Shown here in pieces: positions 1 through 10,896 of a stretch of DNA of 26,903 nt. The first letter of the stretch is position 1. Every line of letters starts with the position of its first letter. The stretch lies in NCBI GenBank assembly GCA_049999725.1, contig JBNGIS010033977.1, forward strand, positions 1 to 26,903, read 5' to 3'. This stretch comes from Haplomitrium mnioides (lineage: Eukaryota > Marchantiophyta > Haplomitriopsida > Calobryales). A program made the translations under genes and the position numbers. The notes under the pieces are model-generated. The model was not told the DNA's origin. It did not search any database and saw only the letters and a program-made list of their open reading frames with translations.

Positions 1-718
1 GAGATGACATTACATTTCAAGTAATTGCAACACTTCTACGGTTCTAGAAAAGAACATAGTGTCATTGGGAAGCTGACAAAATTGGCTAGAATTTTCCATC
101 AAATTGCGATTCATGTGAAGTTGGGGTCGTTTTGTGACAACCAATTGAAGTTGAAAAAATATTATTGAAGTTCTTTGAGTTGACTTTTCTTTTGACTTTG
201 AAATTGTAAATTATTTCTTTAAGACAAGAGCAATACAAAAAATGAAACTTTGTCAGAAGCCAAATCTAAATGAGAAAACTTTGTGTGAAATTTCAAGTCA
301 AGATCTTTTAAATCAAGAGAGTTATTACTTGAGAAAATCTATGAGTGTTGTTGTTTTGGTCTTTCAAGCAACAAATGAGTTTATGTTTATGGTGAGTGCT
401 TTGCTATAAATTTCTAATTGAAAATTTGTACACAGCTTTCTCAAGAAGTCTTAATTTCAACCTGAGAGTTTCAGATCCATAAGACAAGTAGACTTTACAT
501 TCTCTTTGACCAAAAACATAGTACAAAGTTGGAAGGATTTGCTTCACTTCCGCTTTTGATTGAGAGGAATTGAAGCCATGAAGGCTATAGGCACTCAATC
601 TCTGCCATATTTGCTTCATTTACATATTTTAGACAATATAGCTTCTGCCTTTCACACAAAAATCTCCACAACCATATACCCCATATATTCCCCATACCTA
701 GATTATTGCCACATGATA
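1..718 (+). repeat. 5' LTR of the gypsy element (3' portion only)
   Basis: This stretch matches 16063-16776 throughout, for example the shared segments around 172-195/16223-16245 and 297-330/16350-16383. By eye identity is roughly four in five, so the insertion is old. The end is set at 718 because 701-718 (gattattgccacatgata) aligns with 16759-16776 (gattactgtcacgcgaca). The differences are mostly C/T or G/A changes, several at CpG, so the canonical CA end has decayed to TA here. A two-base spacer then separates it from the PBS. The 5' part of this LTR is outside the window. Confidence 0.9.
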
Positions 719-720
719 GT

Positions 721-738
721 TGGTGAACACGACATGAA
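721..738 (+). other. Primer-binding site, tRNA-Trp type
   Basis: The sequence tggtgaacacgacatgaa is complementary to the 3' end of plant cytosolic tRNA-Trp (family knowledge: the tRNA ends ...TTCACGTCGGGTTCACCA). It matches at 16 of 18 positions. One of the two mismatches (G to A) is at a CpG. It lies two bases after the LTR end, where a minus-strand primer site is expected. The tRNA 3' sequence is recalled, not looked up. Confidence 0.75.
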
Positions 739-776
739 ACTCTAGGGTGGAGAGAGTGTCAGCTTTAGAAATAACT

Positions 777-2104
777 ATGGGTTCTTCTAGAAAAAGGAAC
801 CCAATGCTATAATTGGATCATGCTACTGTGCAAATGGTCCAAGCATTTGCTCTCTTTTTGTAGCAACAACAAGCCTCTAACCGAAAAGAAGCAATGATCA
901 CGAAAGCTTTGCAATCTGTTGTGGGATTTATGGACCAGTTTGATGGGAGAAATATCTCCAAATATTTAAAATACTATGCTTGAGAGATGGAACTCAACAA
1001 CATTTCAGAGAGATATGATTCAAACCTTTGAGTTAGCTATTGTGTTTGAGTTGAGAGGGTGGGTTAGAGAGCTTATTCAAGTGTATGAGGGTGATTGGGA
1101 GAGATTTTCTCTCCAACTAAAGGAAGAATACTCATTAGAGGATGTTGATAGAGTGACAAAAGGTCATTCATTGAATGGGTGAATCAAACTAACAAAGAGT
1201 TGGTTGCTACCGAGCTTTTTTGGGAATTCAAGAGGCGATTTTCACAATTGTCTTGTATTGAAAAATTGATCCTAGAGAAGAATAAGGTGGAGTTGTTCTT
1301 ACAGTCAGCCAATAATGGTATTTAAAGTGCGTTGGATTTATTCTTAGAAAATAGAACAAGAAATAATGGCTTGAATTTTGACTAGAGGGAAGTTTCGAAA
1401 GTAGTAACTGTAGACTAAGAGGGAGTCAAGAAAGGGTAAGGTGGTGGTGAGGCATGATGTAGAACCACCACTCATTATAGTACCTTGAAAGCATCCAATT
1501 GCTTCTACTCTTTTTGCTAGTTCTATGCCTCTTACTCATCTTCCTACTATTACACCACAAAGAGATGTAATGGAGGAGGTAGTCAAGGGCATGAAGGACT
1601 TGGAAATAAAATTTACAAAGCTTGAAGGGAAAAAGAGGCAAGCAATAATTAGCATGCCTAAAAACTGGGGTATGTACAACAGTGTATATAATGTGATAGC
1701 ACCAAACATTGAAGAAAAAAGTGTGGGGATTTTGCTCATTCTATTCGTTTGGGAGCAATCTATTGGAAGGAGAGCAAGATTACTCTCAAAGATACAAGTG
1801 AGATTATCAAAAACCAGTTTTAGAAAAGGAGGAAAAACATGTATGATAGAAGAGTACATGTAGAAACTTGCCAGTGCACAAGTGGAGGTTGCTACACATG
1901 GAATTGAGGTGGAGCGTGAATTTACCAAACATGTGGAAATAGTAGGTTATGAAGTTGTGCTCTATATGCCATTGAGAGAGGCAACATACAAAAAGAGGAT
2001 TTGTTGAAGGTTGCTACATCTATAAGAACTGTTATTAGATGGGATGATTGAGTAGACACCCTTTAAGTGCATGTCTACACTGCTAAAAATTAGCATGAGG
2101 CACT
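777..2104 (+). pseudogene. gag: gag remnant (capsid-like and nucleocapsid) of the gypsy element
   Basis: Gag would form the virus-like particle. An ATG at 777 opens a reading frame with early stops. The capsid-like part runs about 910-1420, shifting frame near 1010 and 1180. Recognisable pieces are FDGRNISKYLKYY, then an EYSLEDVDRVTKGH stretch, then WVNQTNKELVATELFWEFKR and KVELFLQSANNG, which follow the usual plant gypsy capsid pattern. A CCHC zinc knuckle follows at 1683-1724. After it the open stretch at 1525-1863 continues the family's post-knuckle region in another frame (KGGKTCMIEEYM). There are at least six stops and several indels, so no functional protein is made. About 1425-1525 is a poorly conserved linker. 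Confidence 0.75.
1683..1724 (+). other. Broken CCHC zinc knuckle of Gag
   Basis: Translated from 1683, the codons read C-I-stop-C-D-S-T-K-H-stop-R-K-K-C, which is the C-x2-C-x4-H-x4-C spacing of a retroviral-type nucleocapsid knuckle with all four metal ligands kept. Stops at 1689 (TAA) and 1710 (TGA) interrupt it. The motif shows which frame was originally used here. Confidence 0.72.
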
Positions 2105-2114
2105 TGTAGAAGAG

Positions 2115-2486
2115 AAAAGAATGAGTGAAGAAGCTCGCATCGGTGTAAAGAGGCCAGCTTTGAGGAGGCCACAAAGAGGAGAAAAGGCACAACCTTCAAA
2201 GGAGGAACATATTGAAGATGTTTTACCTTCCTCTTTGGAGAAAGGAAAAAAAAAAGAGAAGGACAAATCTCCAGCATACAAGTTGCAATCTTATATTGAG
2301 GCAATTATGGACTTGAGAGGAGTATTGGAAGCAAAGGTACTCAATACTGAGATTGAGTTTACTATAGCGGAGATTCTTGGCATTGCTAAGAAAGAGTTTC
2401 ATGATGCAATTATCAATGCCATCAAGAGGAAGAGAAAATTGATAAATGAGACAGTAATGACCAATGCTCTAGAAACGAGTCACTAA
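2115..2486 (+). pseudogene. Pre-protease domain of the gypsy polyprotein
   Basis: A 121-codon open stretch (from 2121) begins with a basic, Lys/Glu-rich segment. It continues with PAYKLQSYIEAIMDLRGVLE and then KVLNTEIEFTIAEILGIAKK, ending in a basic KRKRK tail. This pattern commonly sits just before the aspartic protease in plant and fungal gypsy-like polyproteins, where it links Gag to Pol; no enzymatic activity is known for it. The frame is lost at about 2475: compared with unit 5 of the array, bases have been lost near 2478, giving a stop at 2484. The array's first unit begins inside its C-terminus at 2438. Confidence 0.7.
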
Positions 2487-5400
2487 GAAGGAGGAGTTGG
2501 AATTAGCTCGATGTTGCATCAATTACTAGGTGAAATTGGATCAAAGGGATTAAAAATCCTCAAGTCATTATTCAAAGAGGCATTGGGTTCAAGCTACTAC
2601 AAAGACTATGGTGAAGATGGGGACTTTCCAGATCCAATGATTGCACTTATTGATCATGGGTCAAAGACTAATCTTATCTCCAATGACCTCTATAAGCAAA
2701 GGAAGTAGCCAATTGACACCAATCATAGATGGGTGATTTGGGTAGGCAACAACACACGAGGAGAGCTTTTTGGATCATGCCCATATGTGAGAGTGAAGGT
2801 AGGTGATGTGGTCACAGAGCAAAACTTCTTTGTACAAGAAGGCACTTCTTATCCAATAATCTTTAAGCGGCCTTATATTACAATTGGAAGGATGGAAACA
2901 AAAGCTTTGGATGATGGATCTACATATGCTTGGGTGAAAACTCAAGACGAGATGAAGGTAGTACAATTTCCAATTGTCCATGTGAATTATGAGAAGAATC
3001 GGAATAGTCTGAGAAATAATTCTCTTCCTACAATCACAAAGGCGTTTGAGGATTTTTTTTTATGGGTGTCACAATAAAGCAAGACTATATTGGTACAACC
3101 AAAGAGGTGCTCTCGCAACAAAAGAAAGTACCTTTTGTATGTGAGTAGTGAGTGAAGTATTCTAAGAGTGGATTTGTTGTATATACATACACAGCTAATT
3201 GATTTAGCTAGATGGGAGAGAAAAGAAATTCAAAGTATTGAAAAAGATTTCAAAGACATAGTTGTGATAGATTAAGAAAAAGAAATTTTGGTGTATATAT
3301 GGAGCAAAGGATTGAAGATCTTCTGAAGCTACTTGGTACTATTGGATTTGGAGGTGATGACCAGGTGGTGTGTTTATAACCAAAAGAACTCTATTCAACC
3401 ATTGAGCCATTTGCAAGATTGGAAGCTAGAGTGAACACAAGATACAAGATGGTAGAGAAGAAGGTAAAACCAATAGCTCGGCCTTTTCCAATTGATTCCA
3501 ATGAGTAAGTGTAGTAATCGGAGAATCCCGACAATGTAAGATTTATCCTTCTCCAGATTTTTTTACTCAGAGAGGATAGAGATTTGAGACAAAATTGCCC
3601 TATTTCTCAGCAAAATCTTTCCTTTCAACATCCAAGACAATCCAAGGTTCACAATCGGATTCCACAGGCTCAAAATTGGACTCCAAAATTCATCTGCTGA
3701 TCCAAATAAGTCAAATAACCCCTTCCGAAGCGTTGCTTTTGGTTTCAATCACCACCTCCGAAGCTCTGCTTAGGATTTGGTTCCGCCAGCTGTCTGCCGC
3801 CGCAACCAACTGGGAAGCTTGACCGACTTGTACTTCCTTGTACTTTCCTCTGCATGTTGACTATATCGCTAACCAACAACTCTGCTGGTGTTAGCCTTGA
3901 CTTTTGTACGCTACACGACAGAAGTATGCTTTGGAACCCCACCGTCCAACGTTGTTTTCCACTTGGAAGCTTGACTATCGTTCTGTTGATCCCTTCGGAC
4001 TTCTGAATTTTCCCTTCTTCGGACTCGAACCGGATATGTTTCGAAACCAATTTCTCACTCTCATAGCGTCAACTTCCGCTATACCCTCATAATTCGACAC
4101 GCGTCCTTCCGATACTTCAGATTCTACTGATCCTATGTCCGCGTTCACTCTGCTAAACTTCAACTTCCACAATTTTGTGTTGTATTTATTCTTGCACATC
4201 CAACAATAAATATGTTTTCTCCCTTGAGAATCACAAGGACTAAGGAGCAGCTTCGTTTGGCTCTCCTATACTCTTCCTCCCACTTTCCACTCTCTCGTAT
4301 CTGGTTATGTTGTGGACTTTCGGATTTAAGCCATGCACCCTAGGCAAGGAATAGAAATTCTCGCAATGATTCCGAGTCCATCAACTGGAACCCAGCCCCG
4401 CAATTTCGTTGATCTGCAAGGGTGATTCTCACCACTTCCTCTCTAAGCCACTTGCCTATTTAACAAGGCCATTACTCACCTCCAACGATCAAGTAGGACC
4501 TACGATCTGTTCAGGATACCCCTCTCTACCGCAGTCGACTCCCTTCTAGGGTCAAGTTGTTGTTCTAACACCCTTATGCAATTCAAGAACAATTTCCGAA
4601 AAGCTTCGGCGAATTTTGCCTTCCTTCACTAGACGACGATTCGCAAATAAACAATTACAAGAGTTCATCCAAATTAAGTTTCTTCCTCAACATCCAGAAT
4701 ACGACTAATTCCTTGCTCAAGCTTATGTGAATTCTCTTCTTTACTCCAAATCAGATGCAGAATTCTCCACTTTACACAATTTTGAAATTTCATTCAAGAA
4801 TCCTTTACTTCATAAAAATACAGTTGCAACTCGCAACTTCAGAGTCAGCAACTAACAACCCTCAGTTTAAAGTCATGAGGAGACTTATACAACAAGAGTG
4901 TTGATCTTCCCTAAACGTTGCACCCTTCAAACAGATTGACACAGTGCTTCCTACATCAAAAGGAACATCTAAATCCTCTCATCGGATATGTCAACAAAGT
5001 CTTCATCCCAAAAATCTTGGCAGCAATCTTGTGATGATGACTATATCCTCCTTTCTAATCCAAACTTTTCATATGATAGCTCTTTGGAAAGCCCTTGAAA
5101 AGACCTTTTCCAAGAAGCCTAAGAACTCTTCATTTGAACTTGAATTGACTCTTCAAATCCATCTTTCTGAAATGGTCATTCTTTCCTAGTCCAAAAAGTG
5201 GATTGAAGTTCCAAATCCAATGTGACACTTCGGATAAATATGCTCATGAATGATTGCCTGAATTTGAATTTGAAACCATGCTTTTATCTTCTTTAGATTC
5301 TGAATCGAATGTCGTCAAATCTGATCTTCCATTCCATCCAAATCCGAACTTTTTTTCGGATACACTCAATGTGATGTTGCTCTTCGGATGCACATAACTA

Positions 5401-5668
5401 CAGTCATCTTGCAACGGCTTCAAAAAAGAGAAGTTTGAGAGAGATTTCAAAAATTGGGCATAAGTTTGCTCCAACCAAATTGGAGGAACTAAAAGTTGGA
5501 TCAAGACAGTTTCTTTTGCCTCAAGAGGAGGATGTATTTAGAGAGATGCTCAAGAGACATAGAAACGCATTTGCTTTTGAGCCTCAAGAAATATAGTATG
5601 TGGATCTAGATGTGGTAGCACCAATGATTATTTTTATGGCTTTACATGCACCTAGAGACTTGAAGCCA
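2438..5668 (+). repeat. Array unit 1, split by a 1.9-kb insertion
   Basis: This unit holds a retropepsin-like protease remnant (LIDHGSKTNLIS from about 2647, then the family's RVKVGDVVTEQNFFVQEG flap region at about 2791-2850). The linker follows at about 3260-3509. The unit is then interrupted and resumes at about 5403-5668 with the pre-RT segment. A TAG at 2706 and a one-base loss just before the protease motif, relative to unit 5, break the frame. Positions 2507-2931 are nearly identical to 10969-11393 in unit 6, including the TAG and the frameshift. The left boundary is the natural gag-protease join, not a repeat junction. Confidence 0.88.
3510..5402. mobile_element. Non-coding insertion of about 1.9 kb, probable solo LTR
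   Basis: This block interrupts the linker of unit 1; the other five units read straight through the point. Its ends are TGTAGTAAT (3510) and ATAACTACA (to 5402), an imperfect inverted repeat with the TG...CA ends of an LTR. The flanking five bases, gtaag and gtcat, agree at only three positions, so the target duplication has decayed or the right end is a few bases off. It has no convincing ORF, no second LTR and no tRNA-like PBS. It is richer in CpG than the surrounding gypsy sequence, and TTCGGA/TCCGAA motifs recur. An AATAAA on the + strand (4206-4211) could be a poly(A) signal, but orientation is unproven. A solo LTR is the best guess; a non-autonomous LARD-like element is the alternative. 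Confidence 0.6.
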
Positions 5669-6992
5669 ATCGAAAGGGGAGACAACAATTACCACCACTC
5701 TAGAAACAAGAGTCAATAAGGAGAAGGAGCAAGAATTAGCTTGATGTTGCACCAATTACAAGGTGCAGTTGGATCAAGAGGATGAAAAATCCTCAAGTCA
5801 TTATTCAAAGAGCCATTGGGCTTGAGCTACTACATTGACTATCGTGAGATTGGAGACTTGCCAAGTCTAGTGATTGCACTTATTGATAATGGATTAGAGA
5901 TTAATCTTGTCTCCAACGACCTCTACAAGCAAGGGAAGTGGCCAATTGACACCAATCATGGATGGCTGATTTGGGCAGCCAACAACACATGAGTAGAGCT
6001 TTTGGAAGCATGTTGAGATGTGAGAGTGAAGGTAGGTGATGTGGTCAAAGAGCAAGACTTCTTTTTATAGGAAGGCACTTCTTATCTACTAATCTTTGGG
6101 CAGCCTTATATTACAGTTCCAAGGATGGAAACAAAAGTTTTGGATGATGGAAATGCATATACTCAAGTGAGAAGTTTAGATGGGAGGAAGGTGGCACAAT
6201 TTCCAACTATCCATGAAAATCATGAGAAGAATCGAGATAGCCTAAGAAATTATTCTCCTCTTACAATCATAGAGGAGTTTCAAGAATTTTTATAGGTGCC
6301 ACAATAGAGCAAGACTATATTGGTACAACCAAACAAGTGCTCTTGCTACAAAAAGGAAAGTTCTTTTTGTACATAAGTATGAAGCATTCTAAGAGTGGAT
6401 TTGTTGTATATACATAGCTTGTTGATTTGGCTTGATGGGAGAGAAAAAAAAACTCAAAGAGCTAAAAAATACTTCAAAAAACAGATGTGATAGATGAAGA
6501 AAAAGCAATTGGGGGTGTATATATGGAGCAAGGGATTGAAGATCCTCTGAAGCTGCTTGCTACTATTGGATTTGGTGGTGATGACAAGGTGATGTGTTTA
6601 TAGTCAAAAGAACTCTATTTTCCTATTGAGTCATTTGACGGATTGGAGGCTAAAAGGGACACAAGATACAAGATGGTAGAAAAGAAGGTAAAACCTATAG
6701 CTCAACCGCTTCTAATTGATTCGAGTGAGCAAGTAAGGAAAGCTTCAAAAGAGAAGAGTTTGAGAGAAATTTCAAAATTGGGTATAAGTTTACTCCAACA
6801 ACATTGGAGGAACTAAAGATTGGATAGAGAGAGTTTCTTTTGCTTCAAGAGGAGGATGCAATTATAGAGATGCTCAAGAGATATGGAAAAGCATTTGCAT
6901 TTGAGCCTCGTGAAATAAGGTGTGTGGATCCATATGTAGTCATACCAATGATTATTTTTATGGTTCTTCATGCACATTGGGACTTGAAGCCA
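5669..6992 (+). repeat. Array unit 2
   Basis: This is a complete copy: decayed junction (atcgaaaggggagacaac), pre-protease stub, protease with DNGLEINLVS at about 5885, flap region at about 6022, linker at about 6500-6740 and pre-RT at about 6870-6992. The catalytic loop reads DNG instead of the family's DHG. Stops are frequent (for example the TGA near 5990 and the TAG near 6068), and the longest open stretch is the pre-RT part, 6840-7043. It carries no product. Confidence 0.88.
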
Positions 6993-8257
6993 ATTGATAG
7001 GGGAGACAACAATGACCAATACTTTAGAAACAAGATGCACTAAGGTGTATGAGTTGGAATTAGCTCGATGTTGCACCAACTACAAGGTGTTGTTGGATCA
7101 AGAGGATGGAAAATCCTTAAATCATTATTCCAATAGCTATTGGGCTCTAGCTACTACATAGAGTATGGTGAAGATTGGGGACTTGCGAGACTTAGTGATT
7201 GCACTTGTTGATAATGGATCAGAGATTGATCTTGTCTCTAAAGACCTCTACAAGTAGAGAAGTGGCTAATTGACACCAATCATGAATGGGTTATTCGGGC
7301 AGCCAACAAAACATGAGGAGATCTTTGGGAGCATGTCAAGATGTGAGAGTGAAGGTAGGTGATGTGGTCACAGAGCAAAACTTCTTTGTACAAGGAGTCT
7401 TTTCTTATCTAGTAATCCTTAAGTAGCCTTATATTACAATTGCAAGGATAGAAATAAACGTTTTGGATGATGGATCTGTATATGCTTGGGTAAGAAGTCA
7501 AGATGGGAGGAAGGTAGTATAGTTTCTAATTTTCCATGTGAATCACAAGAGGAATTGGGATATCCTAAGAAATTATTCTCCTCATATAGTGACAAAGAGG
7601 TTTTAGGACTTTTTATGAATGCCACAATAGAGCAAGACTATGGTAGTGCAACCAAAGATGCACTCTGACTACAAAATGAAAGTACCTTTTGTACATGAAT
7701 AGAAGTATTCTGAAAGTGTATTTGATGTATATACACAGCTTTTTGATTTGGCTAGATGGAGAGAAAGGAAATTTAAAGAATTGAAAAAAACCTCAAAACA
7801 ATAGTTGTGATAAATGAAAAAGAAGAAATTGTGGGTGTATATATAAAGCAAGGGATTGAAGATCCTTGGAAGCTACTTGCTACTATTGGTGTTGGAGGTG
7901 ATGACAAGATGTTGTGTTTACTATCAAGAGAGCTCTATTTAGCCATTGAGTCATTTGACAGATTGGATGCTAGAGTAGACACCAGATACAAGATGGTGGA
8001 GAAGAAGGTAAAACTTGTAGCTCATCCTCTTCCAATTGATCCTAGTGAGCAAGTAAAGAAAGCTTCAAAAGAAAGAAATTTGGATCAAGAACTAAAGGTT
8101 GTATCAAGAGACTTTCTTTTGCCTTAAAAGGAGGATGTATTTAGACAGATGCTGAAAAGCATTTGCTTTTGATCCTCATAAAATAGTGTGTGAATCCAGA
8201 TGTGATCATACCAATGATTTTTTCTACTATTCCACATGCATCTTGGGACTTCAATCC
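6993..8257 (+). repeat. Array unit 3, shortest copy
   Basis: The junction attgataggggagacaac at 6993 is clean. The protease loop reads DNGSEIDLVS at about 7207. The linker is open at 7807-8127 (about 106 codons). The unit is about 60 bp shorter than its neighbours. Near 8080 it has lost about 50 bp covering the GHKFTPTTLEEL codons, and near 8150 it has lost about 13 bp covering the KRHG codons, so KAFAF follows directly. Stops occur in the protease part. Confidence 0.87.
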
Positions 8258-9570
8258 ATTTGATAGGGGATGCAATAATGAGCAATGCTCTAGAAAAAAC
8301 AATCACCAAGGAGGAGCTGGAGTTAGCTCAATATTGCACCAATTACAAAGTGTGGTCGGATCAAAAGGATGAAAAATCCTCATGTCATTATGCAGATAGC
8401 AATTGGGCTCAAGCTACTATAGAGACTATAGTAAAGATGAGGACTTGGCAAATCTTGTGATTGCACTTATTGATCATGGATAAAAAATTACTCTTGTCTT
8501 CAATAACCTCTATAAGCAAGGGAAGTGGCCAATTAACACCAATCATAGATGGGTTATTTAAGCAACCAACAACACATGAGAAAAGCTTTTTGGAGCCTAC
8601 TCAAATGTGAGAGTGAAGGTAGGTGATATGGTCACATAGCAGAACTTCTTTATACAAGAAGGAACTTCTTAACCAATAATCTTTGGGCAACCTTATATTA
8701 CAATTGCAAGGATGGAAACAAAAGTTTTAGATGAGAGATCTGCATATGCTCGAGTGAGAAGTCCAGATGGGAGAATAGTGGTATAATTTCTAGTTGTCTA
8801 TATAAATCATGAGAGGAATCAAGATAGCTTGAGAAATCATTCTCCTCCTACAATCATAGAGGAGTTTTAGGATTTTTGAGAGGTGCCACAACTCTGGTGG
8901 TGCAACCAAAGAGGTGCTCTCACTACAAAATGAAAGTACCTTTTGTGTATGAGTAGTGAAGAATTCATAGAGTGGATTTGTTGTATATACACAACTTGTT
9001 GATTTGGCTGGATAAGAGAGAAAAAAAAACTCAAAGAATTGAAAAAGACTTCAAAATATTGATTGTGATGGATGAAGAAGAACAAACTGTGGGTGTATAT
9101 ATGGAGCAATGGATTGAAGATCCTCTGAAGCTACTTGCTACTATTGGATTTGGAGGTGATGACAAGGTGGTGTGTTTACAATCAAAAGAACTTTATTTAG
9201 CTATTGAGTCATTTGACAGGCTGGAGGCTAGGTTGGACACCAAATACAAGATGGTGGAGAAGAAGGTAAAACCTGTATCTCAGCCTCTCCCAATTGATTC
9301 CAATGAGCAAGCAAAGAAAGCTTCAAAATATAGGAGTTTGAGAGAGGTTTCAAAAATTGGGCATAAGTTTACTCCAACCTCATTGGAGGAAGTAAAAGTT
9401 GGATTGAGAGGGTTTCTTTTGCTTCAAGAGGAGGATGCAATTATAGAGATACTCAAGAGACATGGAAAAGCATTTGCATTTGAGCTTTGTGAAAAATGGT
9501 GTGTGGATCTATATTTGGTCGCACCAATGATTATTTTTACGGTTCTACATGCACCTTGAGACTTGAACCA
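8258..9570 (+). repeat. Array unit 4
   Basis: The unit starts with a slightly altered junction (atttgataggggatgc). The pre-protease part is open at 8236-8460 (EELELAQYCTNYKVW). The protease loop is DHG followed at once by a TAA (about 8473). The linker and pre-RT part form the longest open stretch of the array: 195 codons at 8972-9559, reading GVYMEQWIEDPLKLLATI then FELCEKWCVDLYLVAPMIIF. This stretch is not an independent gene; it is the same linker/pre-RT sequence as in the other units with fewer stops. Confidence 0.88.
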
Positions 9571-10896
9571 ATTGATAGAGAAGATAGCAATGACCAATGC
9601 TCTAGAAACAAGAGTCACTAAGGAGGATGAAGTGGAACTAGCTCAATGTTGTACCAATTACAAAGTGTGGTTGGATCAAGAGGATGAAAAATTCTCAAGT
9701 CATTATGCAAAGAGCCATTGGGATCTAGCTATTACAGAGACTATGGTGAAGATCGAGGACTTGCAAGATCTAGTGATTCCACTTATTGATCATGGATTAG
9801 AGATTGCTCTTGTCTCCAATAACCTCTTCAAGCAAGGGAAATGGCCAATTGAAACCAATCATGGATGGGTGATTCAACCAGCCAACAACACACAAGGAGA
9901 GCTTTTGGGAGTTTGCCTAGATGTGAGAGTGAAGGTAGGTGATGTGGTCACATAACACAACTTCTTTGTATAGAAAGGCACTTCTTATCTAGTAATCCTT
10001 GGGTAGCCTTTTATTACAATTACAATGATGGAAACAAAAGTTTTGGATGATGAATCTACATATATTTGAGTATGAAGTCAAGATGGGAGGCAGGTGGTAC
10101 AGTTTCTTATTGTTCATACAAATCATGAGATGAATCAAGATAGCTTGAGAAATTATTCTCCTCCTACAATCACAGAAGAGTTTCAAGATTTTCTACAAAT
10201 GCCACAATAGAGCGAGACTATGGTGGTACAATCAAAGAGATACTCCCGCTACAAAATGAAAGTACCTTTTCTACATGAGTAGTGAAGCATTATGATAGTG
10301 GATTTGCTGTATATAAACAACTTGTTGATTTGGCTAGACGGGAGAGAAAAGAAAATCAAAGTATTGGAAAAAACTTCAAAATAATAGTTGTGATGGATGA
10401 AACAAAAGAAATTGTGGGTGTATATATGGAGCAAGGGATTGAAGATGCTCTGAAGCTACTTGCTACTATTAGATTTGGAGGTGATGACAAGGTGGTGTGT
10501 TTACACTCAAGAGAACTCTATTCAACCATTGAGTCATTTGACGGATTGGAGGCTAGAGTGGACACAAGATACAAGATGGTGAAGAAGAAGGTAAAACTTG
10601 TAGCTCAGCCTCTTCCAATTGATTCCAGTGAGCAAGTAAGCAAAGCTTCAAAAGAGAGAAGTTTGAGAGAGATTTTAGAAATTGGGCATAAGTTTACTCC
10701 AACCACATTAAAGGAACTAAAGGTTGGATTGAGAAAGTTTCTTTTGCCTCAAGAGAAGGATGTATTTAGAGACATGCTCAAAATATGTGGAAAAGCATTT
10801 GCTTTTTAGCCTCGTAAAATATGATGTGTAGGTTATGATGTGGTCGCACCAATGATTATTTTAATGGTTCCATGTGCACCTTGGGACTTGAAGCCA
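9571..10896 (+). repeat. Array unit 5, best-preserved protease frame
   Basis: Positions 9563-9955 read without a stop from the junction through the pre-protease stub (TKEDEVELAQCCTNYKVW) into the protease loop (LIDHGLEIALVSNNLFKQGK) and on to RVKVGDVVT. This copy therefore shows the original frame between stub and protease that units 1 and 6 have lost. A TAA follows at about 9953. The linker and pre-RT part are open again at 10282-10809 (175 codons), including KVVCLHSRELYSTIESFD and GKAFAF, ending in a TAG. Confidence 0.88.

Noticed and set aside
1536-2304. Minus-strand ORFs opposite gag (for example 1536-1928 and 2083-2304)
   Set aside because: They are low-complexity shadows (Phe/Leu/Ser-rich) of Lys/Glu-rich gag coding on the + strand and match no domain.
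2511-2708. 65-codon ORF starting MLHQLLGEIG as a separate gene
   Set aside because: Its first half is an out-of-frame reading of the protease stub: unit 5 reads the same bases as ELAQCCTNYKVW. It is the frameshifted protease of units 1 and 6, not a gene.
3595-4199. Small ORFs inside the 1.9-kb insertion
   Set aside because: All are at most about 100 codons, overlap on both strands and show no domain, so the block is treated as non-coding.
8972-9559. 195-codon ORF as an independent plant gene
   Set aside because: It is the linker and pre-RT part of array unit 4; the same sequence occurs in all other units.
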